64,000 nt of DNA from Thiothrix subterranea (GCF_030930995.1 NZ_CP133217.1:3028001-3092000), one strand, 5' to 3'. Counted from the stretch's first letter, positions 55,968 to 64,000 are shown. A program made the numbers and translations. The notes: generated from the sequence alone by a model not told the origin.

Positions 55968-56197
55968 TTTGCACCATCCTGTAACGCTGCCAACATATCG
56001 TTATGCAGGTTTTTGGCTTCGGGGAAGGTGGTGTAGGCTTTTTCGGTCGCCATCACCAATACGTGCTTGGTGCTATCCAAATCAAGGACGTTGTGCGGCT
56101 CCATCGAGTCAACACAGATTTGCAAGAGGTTGTGCAGGTTTTCGAGGTCTTCGTAGATACAGCCGATTTTTACCACGCGGTTTGCTGGGGAAATCAT
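55964..56197 (-). CDS. 77-aa element protein
   Basis: Acidic helical protein (YEDLENLHNLLQICVDSMEP), overlapping its neighbours by 4 bases each. No family recognised. Confidence 0.52.
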   Translation of the reverse strand: MISPANRVVKIGCIYEDLENLHNLLQICVDSMEPHNVLDLDSTKHVLVMATEKAYTTFPEAKNLHNDMLAALQDGAK

Positions 56198-56544
56198 TGC
56201 ACACCTCCGTTGCTGAAGGTGGTGCGGATGAATTGCATGGCTTCGGGGAGGGTGTCGAAAAAAGCGGTTTCCATGCTGATTCCGTGGGTGTTTTGGCGGT
56301 GATAGGCCACATCCACGAATTTAACGAGCTTGCGCTGCTTGTTGAGCTGGCCTTGATGGTAGCCCAGTACTAACCATGCTAACGGCGTGCCTTTGCGGTA
56401 GGCGATGTATCCGGTACGGGATTGGTTGAAGACGATGTGAGCGGGCGCTGCTTTGGGTTTGGGCAGGGCGGGTGCAAATGGGAGGTGTGGCAGGCGTGCC
56501 AAGGGATTTTGGGCAGTGTCGCCCATTGTGCTGATTGCTGTCAT
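56194..56544 (-). CDS. 116-aa element protein, first gene of the rep operon
   Basis: Taken from the ATG at 56544, which has GGAG 8 bases upstream; the frame is open to 56961 but the extra codons read through likely promoter DNA. A Pro/Ala-rich stretch (LPHLPFAPALPKPKAAPAHI) is followed by a compact mixed domain (GYIAYRKGTPLAWLVLGYHQ). Unknown function. The operon promoter should lie between here and 57050. Confidence 0.52.
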   Translation of the reverse strand: MTAISTMGDTAQNPLARLPHLPFAPALPKPKAAPAHIVFNQSRTGYIAYRKGTPLAWLVLGYHQGQLNKQRKLVKFVDVAYHRQNTHGISMETAFFDTLPEAMQFIRTTFSNGGVQ

Positions 56545-57050
56545 GATGACCGCTCCGAGTTGTTGAGTTTTAGATTTGGGCAAAAATTGCCGGGTACATC
56601 TATCGCTCACTCGGAACACGACGCGCTTATTCGGAATTGCTTCCTCTGGTAGTCCACGCATACCCGGCATAAAACCGCTTGCGTAGTCTACAGACGAAAA
56701 AAAACCGCCTGCATCGTGTTGGCGGTGTTGCCGCCGAGTTAAGGGATAGATGTCCCAGAATTTTGCTGTTTGCCGATGATTTGCATCGACAGGGACAGTA
56801 TGGGGGACAAACGGGGATTCGGTCAACTTATCGACGAATAAGGATCTTTTGGTTTTTTGGGATGATTGCGCGGAATCATTCTGTTTTGTGCTTGGGCGAT
56901 GGAATGTTTTTGTGTGTCGGGTTATCATATCGGCTGTACTTTTTTCTAAGGCCAGCGGCATTGCTGGCCTTTTTTTATTGTGCCGATTTTTTACTTATAG
57001 TCTCGAAAATCACCAAAAACTACCAAAAATTACCAAAAACCTCCAAACGA
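56545..57050. other. 506-bp non-coding control region of the element
   Basis: Between the rep operon and the IS-split gene. It holds a strong plus-strand hairpin with T-tract (AGGCCAGC/GCTGGCCT, 56949-56976) and, next to it, four 10-base phased units of the type YACCAAAAAY (57011-57049, last unit degenerate). The units resemble iterons or a protein-binding array and the region is a candidate replication or transcription control site. Long open frames here look like shadows. Confidence 0.5.
57011..57049. repeat. phased 10-bp iteron-like repeats
   Basis: CACCAAAAAC, TACCAAAAAT, TACCAAAAAC and CTCCAAACGA follow one another, one helical turn each. Confidence 0.6.
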
Positions 57051-57732
57051 TTACTTACCAGCTTTTAGCGCTTCTCTAATCATTTTCTCGCTACATTCCG
57101 CACGTTTCGCCGCCTCCTCTACCAATATGCCTTTCTTGGTTGAAACGCCCATTTCGTTCGTTACTTCCTGATAAATAGCTCTGCGATGTTTTTCTTTTTC
57201 GAGTTGGTAGGCGCTCTTTTTTTGTGGTGGTGGTACTGGCTCTGGTAGCAGTTCGGGTGATAACTGTTGATCGTCTCCAAAAATTTCACCTAATAAATAC
57301 TTCCTATATTTTTCTGATTCCTCTTTTCTTTCCTTAATATAATTTTGCCACACGGTAAGACCCAAAATAATTTCATAGCCTTGCGGTCTTGTTTCGGCAA
57401 ACTTATTTACATCGTTTACATTTACCGGTTTCCTAATTATTTGTTCGTACTCTTCGTCTGAAAATGCAAAGACAAAGTACGGATGCTCTTCTTGCCAAAT
57501 TACTAACTCAACCCCTAAAGATTCCAACAAGTTATGCTCAAATGTAATCCGGCTCTCACTATATTCGAGCATCGGAAAAACCATGCAGGCAAGCATTAAT
57601 ATACTCATTTCTTCTGAAGCGTTCCGACGTGCAAGAATTGCTCTTGACCATAAAATATTAGCTTTGATCTAGCCCAGCAAACCCGGACACCCCAAGAAGT
57701 GAGTACACTATACTCGACACTTGAGGTGAAAG

Positions 57733-58029
57733 ATGAAACCAAGCAAACCGACCACCAAGCCCTACACACGCCGTTCCGAGAGCTACAAAGCGGAAGCCCT
57801 GAAACTAGCCGATCGAATCGGTTACACGGAAGCTGCGCGTCAATTGGGTTTACATGAATCGCAACTCTACGGCTGGCGAGCCAAACAGTCGCATCAACAA
57901 ACGGTTAGCAGCCGCGAACAAGAGCAAGCGGCTGAAATCGCGAAACTCAAACGGGAACTGTTGATAGCCCAAGAAGAGGTGGCTATCCTAAAAAAGGCCA
58001 GCGCGTACTTTGCGAGACAGCTCAAGTGA
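57733..58029 (+). CDS. IS3-family transposase OrfA, copy 2
   Basis: 98 residues, the same protein as in copy 1: HTH then leucine zipper. A slippery AAAAAAG run lies at 57990-57996, after which the -1 frame leads directly into OrfB. Confidence 0.93.
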   Translation: MKPSKPTTKPYTRRSESYKAEALKLADRIGYTEAARQLGLHESQLYGWRAKQSHQQTVSSREQEQAAEIAKLKRELLIAQEEVAILKKASAYFARQLK

Positions 58030-58895
58030 AGTACGCTTTTATTCAACAACATAGCCGTGAATTCTGCATTCCCCGCCTGTGCCAAGCATTGGGTGTTGCC
58101 CGCAGCAGTTACTATGAATGGCTGGAGCGACAATCCAACTATCGGCAACGTGAGCAACGCCAGGCATCACTCGATACTCAGGTTGCCGCCGCCTTCCAGT
58201 CCAAGAAAGGCTGCTATGGCGCATGGCGTTTATGTAAACTATTGGCAAAGGATGGGCAGCATTACAACCGCAAAACCATTGCCAACAGCTTGAAACGTCA
58301 GGGATTAGTCGCCAAAGCAGCGCGGAAATTCAAGGCAACCACCCATAGCCGCCATTCGTTGCCAGTGTCGCCCAATCTGCTGGAACAGAACTTTACCGCG
58401 ACCGCCCCAAATCAGAAGTGGGTCGGTGACATCACTTATTTGTGGACAGACGAAGGCTGGCTGTATCTGGCTGTTATCATTGACTTATTTTCCCGTCAAG
58501 TGATTGGTTGGGCAATGGATCAACGCATGACCGCTGATTTGGTTGGTGATGCTCTGCAAATGGCACTTTGGAAACGTAAACATCCCAAGGGCGTGATTGT
58601 CCATTCCGACCGTGGCAGCCAATATTGCTCCCAAGCTTACCAACAACTGATACAACAGCACCAACTGCATGGCAGCATGAGTGCCAAAGGCAATTGCTAT
58701 GACAACGCCTGCGCCGAAAGCTTTTTCCATTCCATGAAAGTAGAATGCATCCACGGTGAACGCTTTGCCACACGGGATGCCATGAAACAAACCGTTTTCG
58801 AGTACATCGAAACCGATTACAACCGTCACCGCTTGCACAGTACCTTGGGCTATCTCAGCCCGCTGGACTTTGAAGCACAATTCCTCACAAGTTGA
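58026..58895 (+). CDS. IS3-family transposase OrfB, copy 2
   Basis: 289 residues with the intact DDE triad in the integrase core, starting at a GTG that overlaps the OrfA stop. The fusion OrfAB produced by frameshifting at 57990-57996 would be the active transposase. Both copies look intact and could still move. Confidence 0.94.
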   Translation: MKYAFIQQHSREFCIPRLCQALGVARSSYYEWLERQSNYRQREQRQASLDTQVAAAFQSKKGCYGAWRLCKLLAKDGQHYNRKTIANSLKRQGLVAKAARKFKATTHSRHSLPVSPNLLEQNFTATAPNQKWVGDITYLWTDEGWLYLAVIIDLFSRQVIGWAMDQRMTADLVGDALQMALWKRKHPKGVIVHSDRGSQYCSQAYQQLIQQHQLHGSMSAKGNCYDNACAESFFHSMKVECIHGERFATRDAMKQTVFEYIETDYNRHRLHSTLGYLSPLDFEAQFLTS

Positions 58896-59154
58896 GGTGT
58901 CCGGGTTTAATGGGCTAGATCACTTCATCATTGCCATTGTTCACAGCAGACAAGCTTTTTCTGATTCGCTCTATATTTGTTGTATCCAAAGGACAAGGAA
59001 AGTTTAAAAACATTTTTCTATGCCATTCGGGGAGCGTTAGAAAATCCTCACGCTCTTTTGCTCCAAGTTCTCCATCCCATTGGTTGCGCCCTGTTTGCTG
59101 TTGCACCATACTTCTATTTCCTGTCAGATAGTCAGATCATCCACGGGAACATGC

Positions 59155-59187
59155 AAAAGGGGAACTCTCAACAGTTCCCCTTTTTTT
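59155..59187. terminator. bidirectional terminator
   Basis: AAAAGGGGAACT/AGTTCCCC stem, 6-base loop, seven T on the plus strand and four on the minus. It probably ends the minus-strand 107-aa gene. Confidence 0.75.
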
Positions 59188-59257
59188 ATGTCGTTAGGTT
59201 GTCGACTGTCTGTCAATCGGCTGTATAGATCAAGTCGCCCGTTGATTTGAACGTGGC

Positions 59258-59581
59258 TTAATATCCGCTCAACTGGTTGCTTGGGGTCATCGGTTGCACG
59301 ATGTATGAACTAGCACCTTGTATTGTTTCAGCTTTGTATAGCGGTTTGAGCAGGTCGCTACCGTGTACGGTGTAGTATGTTTGATGGTCAGTTTCTGCCT
59401 GTATTCGCGCCACACGGCACGCGCTTGCATAGCTGTCATGCGCTGAATGATGAACCCCGCCCCTCAATACCGTGAACATTCCCCATTTTCCCCCGTTATG
59501 TTCCCCGCCGCGCCGTCGCCCACTTGCCCCACCGCACCCGCCGAATTTGTCTATACGAAAAATATGCACTTGGTCACGCAC
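59258..59581 (-). CDS. 107-aa hypothetical protein of the element
   Basis: Basic Gly-rich N-terminus, then a better-ordered C-terminal half (DHQTYYTVHGSDLLKPLYKA and SSYIVQPMTPSNQL). A terminator follows its stop, which supports expression. No family recognised; start uncertain. Confidence 0.42.
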   Translation of the reverse strand: MRDQVHIFRIDKFGGCGGASGRRRGGEHNGGKWGMFTVLRGGVHHSAHDSYASACRVARIQAETDHQTYYTVHGSDLLKPLYKAETIQGASSYIVQPMTPSNQLSGY

Positions 59582-60038
59582 CTCTAACCCTTGTCGGTAT
59601 AAGGCTTGATGCGGTTTTTGTCACTTGCAGTTTCTATGCAAAACCATGCAGCTACTTGCAAAAGCAAAAAAACCGGCTTGGTACGTGCAAGCCGGTTAGA
59701 TAACGGTGAATCGGGATGATTTTCAAGCTGTCAGGCAGTCGCTAACCGCGTTAAATGCCGTAAGGTCTTGGACTCAGTGGCGCGTCTGCACCGTACTTCT
59801 GTTGACGTATTTCAGAACTCACCTTTTCCGCTTTCGCCCGTTGTTGTGCCGTTGGGAAATTGTCACTTGCTGGTTCTTCACGCCCGCTAGTGTTCCATTC
59901 ATCCAGCTTGGCTTTGTAGGTGATGCCGATCTTGTCAAGCAAAGCGTTTTCATCAGGATCAGATGTCAGGCTTTCCGCAATGGTACGATTCAAGATAGTT
60001 TGGTAATCACTTGGCGGGAAATGGCGTAGGCTTTCCAC

Positions 60039-61477
60039 CATACGCGCCAACTTAAGCCCCTAACCCCTTGTTTCCTCTTGCAAACAAGATGTGGCAACCC
60101 CACACAGATGCTTTTACCGACCAAAGTGAAAGTTCCCATGAAGTTGCCACCATTATTAGATACCCGTTTTGCCCAATTCCTGCAAGTGCTGCCAGCCGAT
60201 TATCACGAACAAGCGTATGCCTTCAAAGCCTTCGCCCGTCCCCGCAAGATCAAAAGCCCGCTGCAATTGCTCCAGTTAGTGCTGGCTTACTGCGGTTTGG
60301 ACTTGTCGCTACGCAGTTGCGCCGGGGAGGTTGCCCAGAGGCAGGGCTACCTCAGTGACACAGCCGTAAAAAAAGACTGGAGGCTTGTGTTCCGTGGGTA
60401 AAATCCCTGCTGGCAGGCGTATTTGGGCTAAGCGAGGTTGTCGATAGCGGCAAACTGCGTTTCATCGTCATTGATGGCTCGACCGTGCAAGAACCGGGAG
60501 CCACTGCCACGACGTACCGCCTGCATATCGCCATTGATTTGATCAACCTCAGCCTGCATCAAGTGGAAGTCACCACCGATAAAGAAGGCGAAAACCTCGA
60601 CCATTACACGCTGGCAGCGGGTGATGTGGTTCTAATTGACCGGGGTTACAACCAACCCAAAACACTTGTCCCCTTCATCGACCGGGGCGGTGACGTGGTA
60701 TTACGCTACAACGCCCATAGCATGAACCTGTATGAGAATGGCGAAGGAGATGATGCCGGACATCTGGTTAAAATCGACTGGCATACCCGCTTACGCAAGC
60801 TGGGTAAACGCCCCAGTTGTGTGCCGGTTTGGTTATGTCATGGCAACAAACGCATCCAGGGCTACCTTCATGCCATCCCCTTACCCGAAGAAAAGGCTGC
60901 TGAAGCCCGGCGCAAAGCCAAACAACGCGCCAAAGACAAGGGACGCAACCCCAGCACGGAAGCCCTTTGCCTGAGCGAATGGGTACTGATTTTCACGTCA
61001 TTACCGCCTGAAGTGCTGTGTACCACCACCGCATCTGCACTCTATCGTGTCCGCTGGCAGGTTGAATTGGTGATCAAACGCCTCAAAAGTTTGCTGAATG
61101 TCGATGAACTACGAGCGCACAAAGGCTCAAAACTGGCTGATCTGTATCTACACGGCAAATTATTGTACGCCGCCGTGCTGGAAAAGATGACGCAAAGTCG
61201 CTTTGCCAATGCCAAGCGTAAACTCGACAATCCTCGCCAACTCACTGATTGGCGACTGTGGAAAACCGTCGCGGACGACCTCAAAGCAGGCATCAAAGCC
61301 TGTTTTCCTGTCGATGCACGCTTTGCGGATGACAATATCAAGAGTTTGAGCGAACGCCCCAGAAAGCGGACGTTGCAATGTTTACCCAGCCCCATTCTTG
61401 CTCTGTTGAACCAATGCCGAGAAATGGCGTTGAGCCGTGTTTAATCAAGGGGATAGGGGCTTAAGTTGGCGCGTATG
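60039..61477 (+). mobile_element. IS4-family element, copy C (complete)
   Basis: 1439 bp. Inverted repeats CATACGCGCCAACTTAAGCC and its complement, flanked by an 11-bp target duplication AGGCTTTCCAC (60028-60038 and 61478-61488), the length expected for the IS4 family. The orientation is opposite to copies A and B. It is the reference copy for reading the damaged ends of A and B. Confidence 0.94.
60108..61444 (+). CDS. IS4-family transposase, copy C (two frames)
   Basis: N-terminal frame 60108-60401 (start ATG in CAGATGCTTTTACC; upstream sequence differs by an indel from the other copies) and C-terminal frame 60485-61444. A -1 shift at the A7 run (60368-60374) joins them into roughly 440 residues. 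DDE residues: FIVIDGSTV, VVLIDRGYNQPK and the YREK motif YRVRWQVELVIKRLK. The same break in all three copies suggests programmed frameshifting or descent from one parent. Confidence 0.87.
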
Positions 61478-62278
61478 AGGCTTTCCACCATGTTAGCGAC
61501 TTCGCTGTTAATCCGTGCGCTACCATCGAATGCTAATTCTTGAGGAAGTGCCAACAATGCCGCCGCTTTGAGTTGATCAAACCTTGCAGAGAAAACCTTC
61601 AATTCTGCTTCTACTTCGCCATACAATTCAGCGTAGTAATCTTCTAATGCCTGTTTGAATATTGTTGCTTTGATCTTCTTAAACATATTGAGCTTAAGCG
61701 TTAGCAAGCTAACAGCATTAATCGCATTTTTTAGGCGTTGCTGGGCTGCGGTTTGGTTGATCGCCGCAAGGTCAATATCTTTCACATCCATTTCAAAATC
61801 ACTTAACAATGCAACTGAATGATTTCTTATGGTTTCCTGATACGCTGCTTCATTGCGCTTTATATCCAACTCTGCTTCATGCCGTGCATTTTCCGCTTTT
61901 TTGATTTGCATTTCTGCTTTTGTTATACATGCCGCTATAAACTGATAAGCCGCCGGTTTGTTATCAGCTTTTCCGAATACGCCATCAGCCAGCCGCTGCG
62001 CTTTATCTAATTCTCTAATCTCTGGATATTTTGACGCTACCCGCCCATATTCAATAGATGAAACTTCATCTTTACGCCTAAAGAAATCATGAGGCAATTC
62101 TTGAATATGCGCCATGCCGATAATTTTTTCTTCAATCAGATTGATAGAATCTTGTAGCTTTTCCATTATTTAAAATCCATTAGTTATAAAGATTTCATTA
62201 TATCACTAATTAGATTCATATCCATTATTAACAATAAGCGATATAATAAAAACCTTAACCAAAACAGGAGCATATAAC

Positions 62279-62503
62279 GTGCCATCTTCCGAAATGACAA
62301 CACACACCTTTAACAACCAAGAAACTGAACTGTTGCAGATCATCCAGATGCATACCCGCTGCTCTGAGAAATCCGCCATAGAATTGCTTACCGACATAAA
62401 GCACTTGGTAGACGGAAAAACCGAATCCATGAAATTCCGAGGCAATACTGCTAATAAAATGGTTTCACACCCCGACACGGACAGAAAACGCGGCTTTTTT
62501 TAA
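62279..62503 (+). CDS. 74-aa element protein, duplicate 1
   Basis: GTG start with ACAGGAG 8 bases upstream. Helical middle (ETELLQIIQMHTRCSEKSAI, then ELLTDIKHLVDGKTESMKF) and a basic tail ending DRKRGFF. Differs from duplicate 2 by four substitutions (Glu/Lys5, Arg/Leu54, Asp/Asn68 and the last residue). Unknown function. Confidence 0.72.
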   Translation: MPSSEMTTHTFNNQETELLQIIQMHTRCSEKSAIELLTDIKHLVDGKTESMKFRGNTANKMVSHPDTDRKRGFF

Positions 62504-62535
62504 CTGTCAACTCAACCAAAACAGGAGCATATAAC

Positions 62536-62760
62536 GTGCCATCTTCCAAAATGACAACACACACCTTTAACAACCAAGAAACTGAACTGTTGCAGATCAT
62601 CCAGATGCATACCCGCTGCTCTGAGAAATCCGCCATAGAATTGCTTACCGACATAAAGCACTTGGTAGACGGAAAAACCGAATCCATGAAATTCCTGGGC
62701 AATACTGCTAATAAAATGGTTTCACACCCCGACACGAACAGAAAACGCGGCTTTTTATAA
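62536..62760 (+). CDS. 74-aa element protein, duplicate 2
   Basis: Same GTG start and ribosome site as duplicate 1, with the four substitutions listed there. A strong terminator follows at 62781. The retention of both open frames suggests the duplication is young or tolerated. Confidence 0.72.
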   Translation: MPSSKMTTHTFNNQETELLQIIQMHTRCSEKSAIELLTDIKHLVDGKTESMKFLGNTANKMVSHPDTNRKRGFL

Positions 62761-62780
62761 GCTATTTTCTGACCACTGAC

Positions 62781-62819
62781 AGAACAAAAAGCCGGATAAA
62801 CTCCGGCTTTTTTCTGTTC
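62781..62819 (+). terminator. rho-independent terminator after the duplicated genes
   Basis: Long stem GAACAAAAAGCCGGA / TCCGGCTTTTTTCTGTTC with a 5-base loop and T-tract. Confidence 0.85.
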
Positions 62820-62956
62820 AGGTTTTACTATTCAGCGAGTGGATAACATGCCGCCTCTTGTCGCCTCACATTAGGTGTCAAAGCGGGCTTGTAATACCTT
62901 CGTCAACTTGTGCATCAGTTCTGCTCTGATCAGCATGTTGGCGGCTTTTGTCATAT

Positions 62957-63310
62957 TTATTCGATGATACCGGCGAGTATTTCAAGCACTTCATCGACAA
63001 TGCTATCAGGTGCGGTTTCTATTCGTTTCGCCCCTCTGCCCACTAGATCAAGGGTTCTTACTGCGCTAACCAGAATAACGCCTTGTGTTTCCGTTCCACT
63101 GCCCATTAATGGCACGGCGAACCCTGCTACCCGTGCAAGATTGCCGCCTTGGGTAATCGGGGCAACCAAAGCAGTTCCGACAGTGTTATTGAACTCACGG
63201 GTCGAAAGCACCAATGCGGGGCGCATATCGCCTTGCATCTCACGCCCCACAGTTGGGTTAAAACTCACCCTCACAATATCGCCACGCTCAAACCCGCCGC
63301 GCTTTACCAT
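62957..63310 (-). CDS. MazF/PemK-type mRNA interferase toxin
   Basis: 117 residues. The PemK-like SH3 barrel is clear: FERGDIVRVSFNPTVGREMQ, GDMRPALVLSTREFN, TALVAPITQGG and QGVILVSAVRTLDLVGRGAK. Arg in RPALVL and Thr in PITQ are the usual catalytic residues. It would cleave mRNA at short sites when free of antitoxin. It overlaps the antitoxin gene by 7 bases. Confidence 0.92.
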   Translation of the reverse strand: MVKRGGFERGDIVRVSFNPTVGREMQGDMRPALVLSTREFNNTVGTALVAPITQGGNLARVAGFAVPLMGSGTETQGVILVSAVRTLDLVGRGAKRIETAPDSIVDEVLEILAGIIE

Positions 63311-63570
63311 ACTTCATTCCCCGTCGCTGGTAGGTTGTCCCATTCGGTTACGGCTGTTGGGATAGGTGCGGATGGGTCACACTTACTTAGCAGGTCTGCT
63401 AATTTGTATTTTTTGCGTCTAGTCGCTGATTTTGGCTGTAATGTGAGCTTGCCGCCTTCGATGCTCATTTCTACTTTTGCGCCTGCTTCCAGCCCTAACA
63501 TGGATAACCATTGCTTAGGGATTACCACAGCGACGGAATTACCGACGGTGCGCAATGTTGCGGTGGTCAT
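63304..63570 (-). CDS. MazE/ChpS-type antitoxin, AbrB fold
   Basis: 88 residues. N-terminal SpoVT/AbrB swapped-hairpin DNA-binding domain (TLRTVGNSVAVVIPKQWLSM, then KVEMSIEGGKLTLQP) and a flexible C-terminus that would bind the toxin (SAPIPTAVTEWDNLPATG). It precedes the toxin, the normal order, and should autorepress the promoter just upstream. Confidence 0.9.
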   Translation of the reverse strand: MTTATLRTVGNSVAVVIPKQWLSMLGLEAGAKVEMSIEGGKLTLQPKSATRRKKYKLADLLSKCDPSAPIPTAVTEWDNLPATGNEVW

Positions 63571-63602
63571 TCTGCATCCTCCTTAGTTGGTTGATAGCTT
63601 CC

Positions 63603-63608
63603 ATTATA
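63603..63608 (-). promoter_or_regulatory. -10 element of the mazEF-type operon
   Basis: TATAAT on the minus strand, 33 bases before the antitoxin ATG. No clear -35 is seen, which is common for AbrB-controlled TA promoters. Confidence 0.5.
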
Positions 63609-63731
63609 GTTGTATTTTCCATAAAGAAAATTCTATTTTATTCAGCACTTACCCTGTAACCGCGCTGTCATGCGCATATCTTGGGCAACGATAATCGGCA
63701 GTGTTCTTTTTTTGTCGCTCATTGCCGCTAG

Positions 63732-64000
63732 GCTAGTGGGGTGCAACCATGTTGCACCCCTTGCAGTAGTTTACTTTCAGAAAGCGAGTCAAGGTTAAAG
63801 TGAACGGGCTACGCCCGACCTTGACACGTAAGCAGGCCGGGGAATAGCAGGCAAAAAAAAGCCGCATCAGGTGCGGCTCTTCGGGGTCAATGATGTGATC
63901 GTCTGGTATGGGTTCGCGGCGCTTGTGCTTGTGTAGGCGGCTGCCTTCGCACCACGGACAACCGCCGTGATTCCTGCATGAATTAGCAATGAGTTTGCCG
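63732..64000 (-). CDS. zinc-ribbon-like small protein, cut by the window edge
   Basis: From the right edge the minus strand reads KLIANSCRNHGGCPWCEGSR followed by a basic stretch LHKHKRREPIPDD. The C-x2-H-x2-C-x2-C pattern is a likely zinc site. The frame remains open to a TAG at 63732-63734 but passes through the terminator at 63851-63877, so the real gene may end earlier through a mutation or the last 40 codons may be non-genuine. Its start is outside the window. Confidence 0.5.
63738..63760. other. perfect 10-bp hairpin
   Basis: GGGGTGCAAC/GTTGCACCCC with a 3-base loop and no T-tract on either strand. It may be a replication or recombination site of the element; function unknown. Confidence 0.6.
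63788..63825. other. nested inverted repeat
   Basis: Outer arms GTCAAGGT (63788-63795) and ACCTTGAC (63818-63825); inner hairpin CGGGC-TAC-GCCCG (63805-63817). Together with the hairpin 28 bases to the left this is a strongly structured stretch, a possible single-strand origin of the rolling-circle element. Confidence 0.5.
63851..63877 (-). terminator. terminator sharing a 20-bp repeat with 46363-46382
   Basis: GCCGCA/TGCGGC stem with eight T on the minus strand. The first 20 bases are an exact direct repeat of those at 46363. Confidence 0.65.

Larger units (their letters stand above)
57665..58922 (+). mobile_element. IS3-family element, copy 2
   Basis: 1258 bp, ends TGATCTAGCCC / GGGCTAGATCA, flanked by a 3-bp duplication CTT. 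Opposite orientation to copy 1, with the same OrfA and OrfB proteins. Confidence 0.94.
57051..59109 (-). pseudogene. 265-aa element gene split by IS3 copy 2
   Basis: 5' part 58923-59109 (62 residues, AGGA 9 bases before its ATG, starts MVQQQTGRNQW); 3' part 57051-57664. Removing the IS and one CTT copy gives a continuous frame (AVNNGNDE-ANILWSRAIL). The start at 57608 in the 3' part is internal and not the true start. The middle holds WQEEHPYFVFAFSDEEYEQI, and the C-terminus has a charged helix and a small HTH-like end (VEEAAKRAECSEKMIREALK). No family recognised. Confidence 0.75.
59751..62166 (-). pseudogene. 321-aa coiled-coil element gene split by IS4 copy C
   Basis: 5' part 61478-62166 (230 residues) and 3' part 59751-60038 (91 more). 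Removing the IS and one copy of the 11-bp duplication AGGCTTTCCAC restores one frame across NMVESL-RHFPPSDYQTI. The N-terminal 200 residues are strongly helical and coiled-coil-like (QIKKAENARHEAELDIKRNE), and the C-terminus is hydrophilic (QQRAKAEKVSSEIRQQKYGA). It may be a structural or effector-associated protein; no family recognised. Confidence 0.8.
62257..62763. repeat. 257-bp tandem duplication
   Basis: Two almost identical units, one carrying each of the 74-aa genes, starting AACCAAAACAGGAG at 62257 and 62514. Only a few bases differ, so the duplication is recent. Confidence 0.93.

Noticed and set aside
56194-56961. A 255-residue gene
   Set aside because: The first ~140 codons lack family-like or well-composed sequence, whereas an internal ATG at 56544 has a good GGAG site; the shorter gene was chosen.
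56679-57079. Plus-strand open frames in the element control region
   Set aside because: They run through a clear terminator hairpin and the iteron-like repeats, and have no ribosome site.

Overview
The window looks like a chromosomal segment of a gammaproteobacterium, most likely a Thiothrix-like member of the Thiotrichales. This is inferred from protein style and synteny (hrcA / nadK-recN, a DUF1820 protein, a class I fumarase, an fused mrpA-mrpB); no rRNA or other marker is present to prove it. The left 45.7 kb is ordinary chromosome broken by two defence loci. The right 18 kb is a decayed rolling-circle mobile element full of insertion sequences.

Layout. 1-2.5 kb: a class V aminotransferase and a Fic-fold protein whose catalytic histidine is replaced. 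2.6-9.7 kb: a complete retron. It has its own promoter, a structured ncRNA with a1/a2 arms and a long msd hairpin, a retron reverse transcriptase, a WGR + HEAT-repeat protein and a winged-helix/SWIM zinc-finger protein, the last three translationally coupled. 9.8-19.5 kb: housekeeping genes (MltB-type transglycosylase, DUF1820, fumarase, tsaD, Ca/Na antiporter, AI-2E-type permease, P-type ATPase). 19.6-28.8 kb, all on the minus strand: DUF2189 protein, N-terminally short ATPase, hsdM, hsdS, a Septu-like AAA ATPase and HNH nuclease in place of hsdR, a zeta-toxin-like kinase and a 57-aa partner. 28.8-34.6 kb: a six-gene Mrp Na+/H+ antiporter operon with mrpA and mrpB fused and a REP-type palindrome forming the C-terminus of mrpC. 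34.7-45.7 kb: lipoprotein, hrcA, nadK-recN, DUF523/DUF1722, glutathione peroxidase, the aguA-aguB putrescine pair, a small secreted protein behind a CRP-like site, aspartate aminotransferase and a second MltB paralogue.

From 45.8 kb: tRNA-Leu(UAA), then a 26.5-copy 14-bp minisatellite, then the mobile element to the right edge. Its genes are mostly one minus-strand overlapping operon: small unknown proteins, an AlpA-type DNA-binding protein, a two-tyrosine HUH replication initiator of the phage GpA type, and small membrane proteins. Four of its genes are split by insertion sequences (two identical-length 1258-bp IS3-family copies, and three IS4-family copies of which two lie in tandem). Reading across the IS copies restores the original frames, so the disruption looks recent. 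A tandemly duplicated small gene and a MazEF-type toxin-antitoxin pair follow.

The most interesting parts are the retron with its readable ncRNA, the hsdMS-ATPase-HNH locus lacking hsdR, and the IS-fragmented rolling-circle element next to a tRNA gene and a minisatellite.
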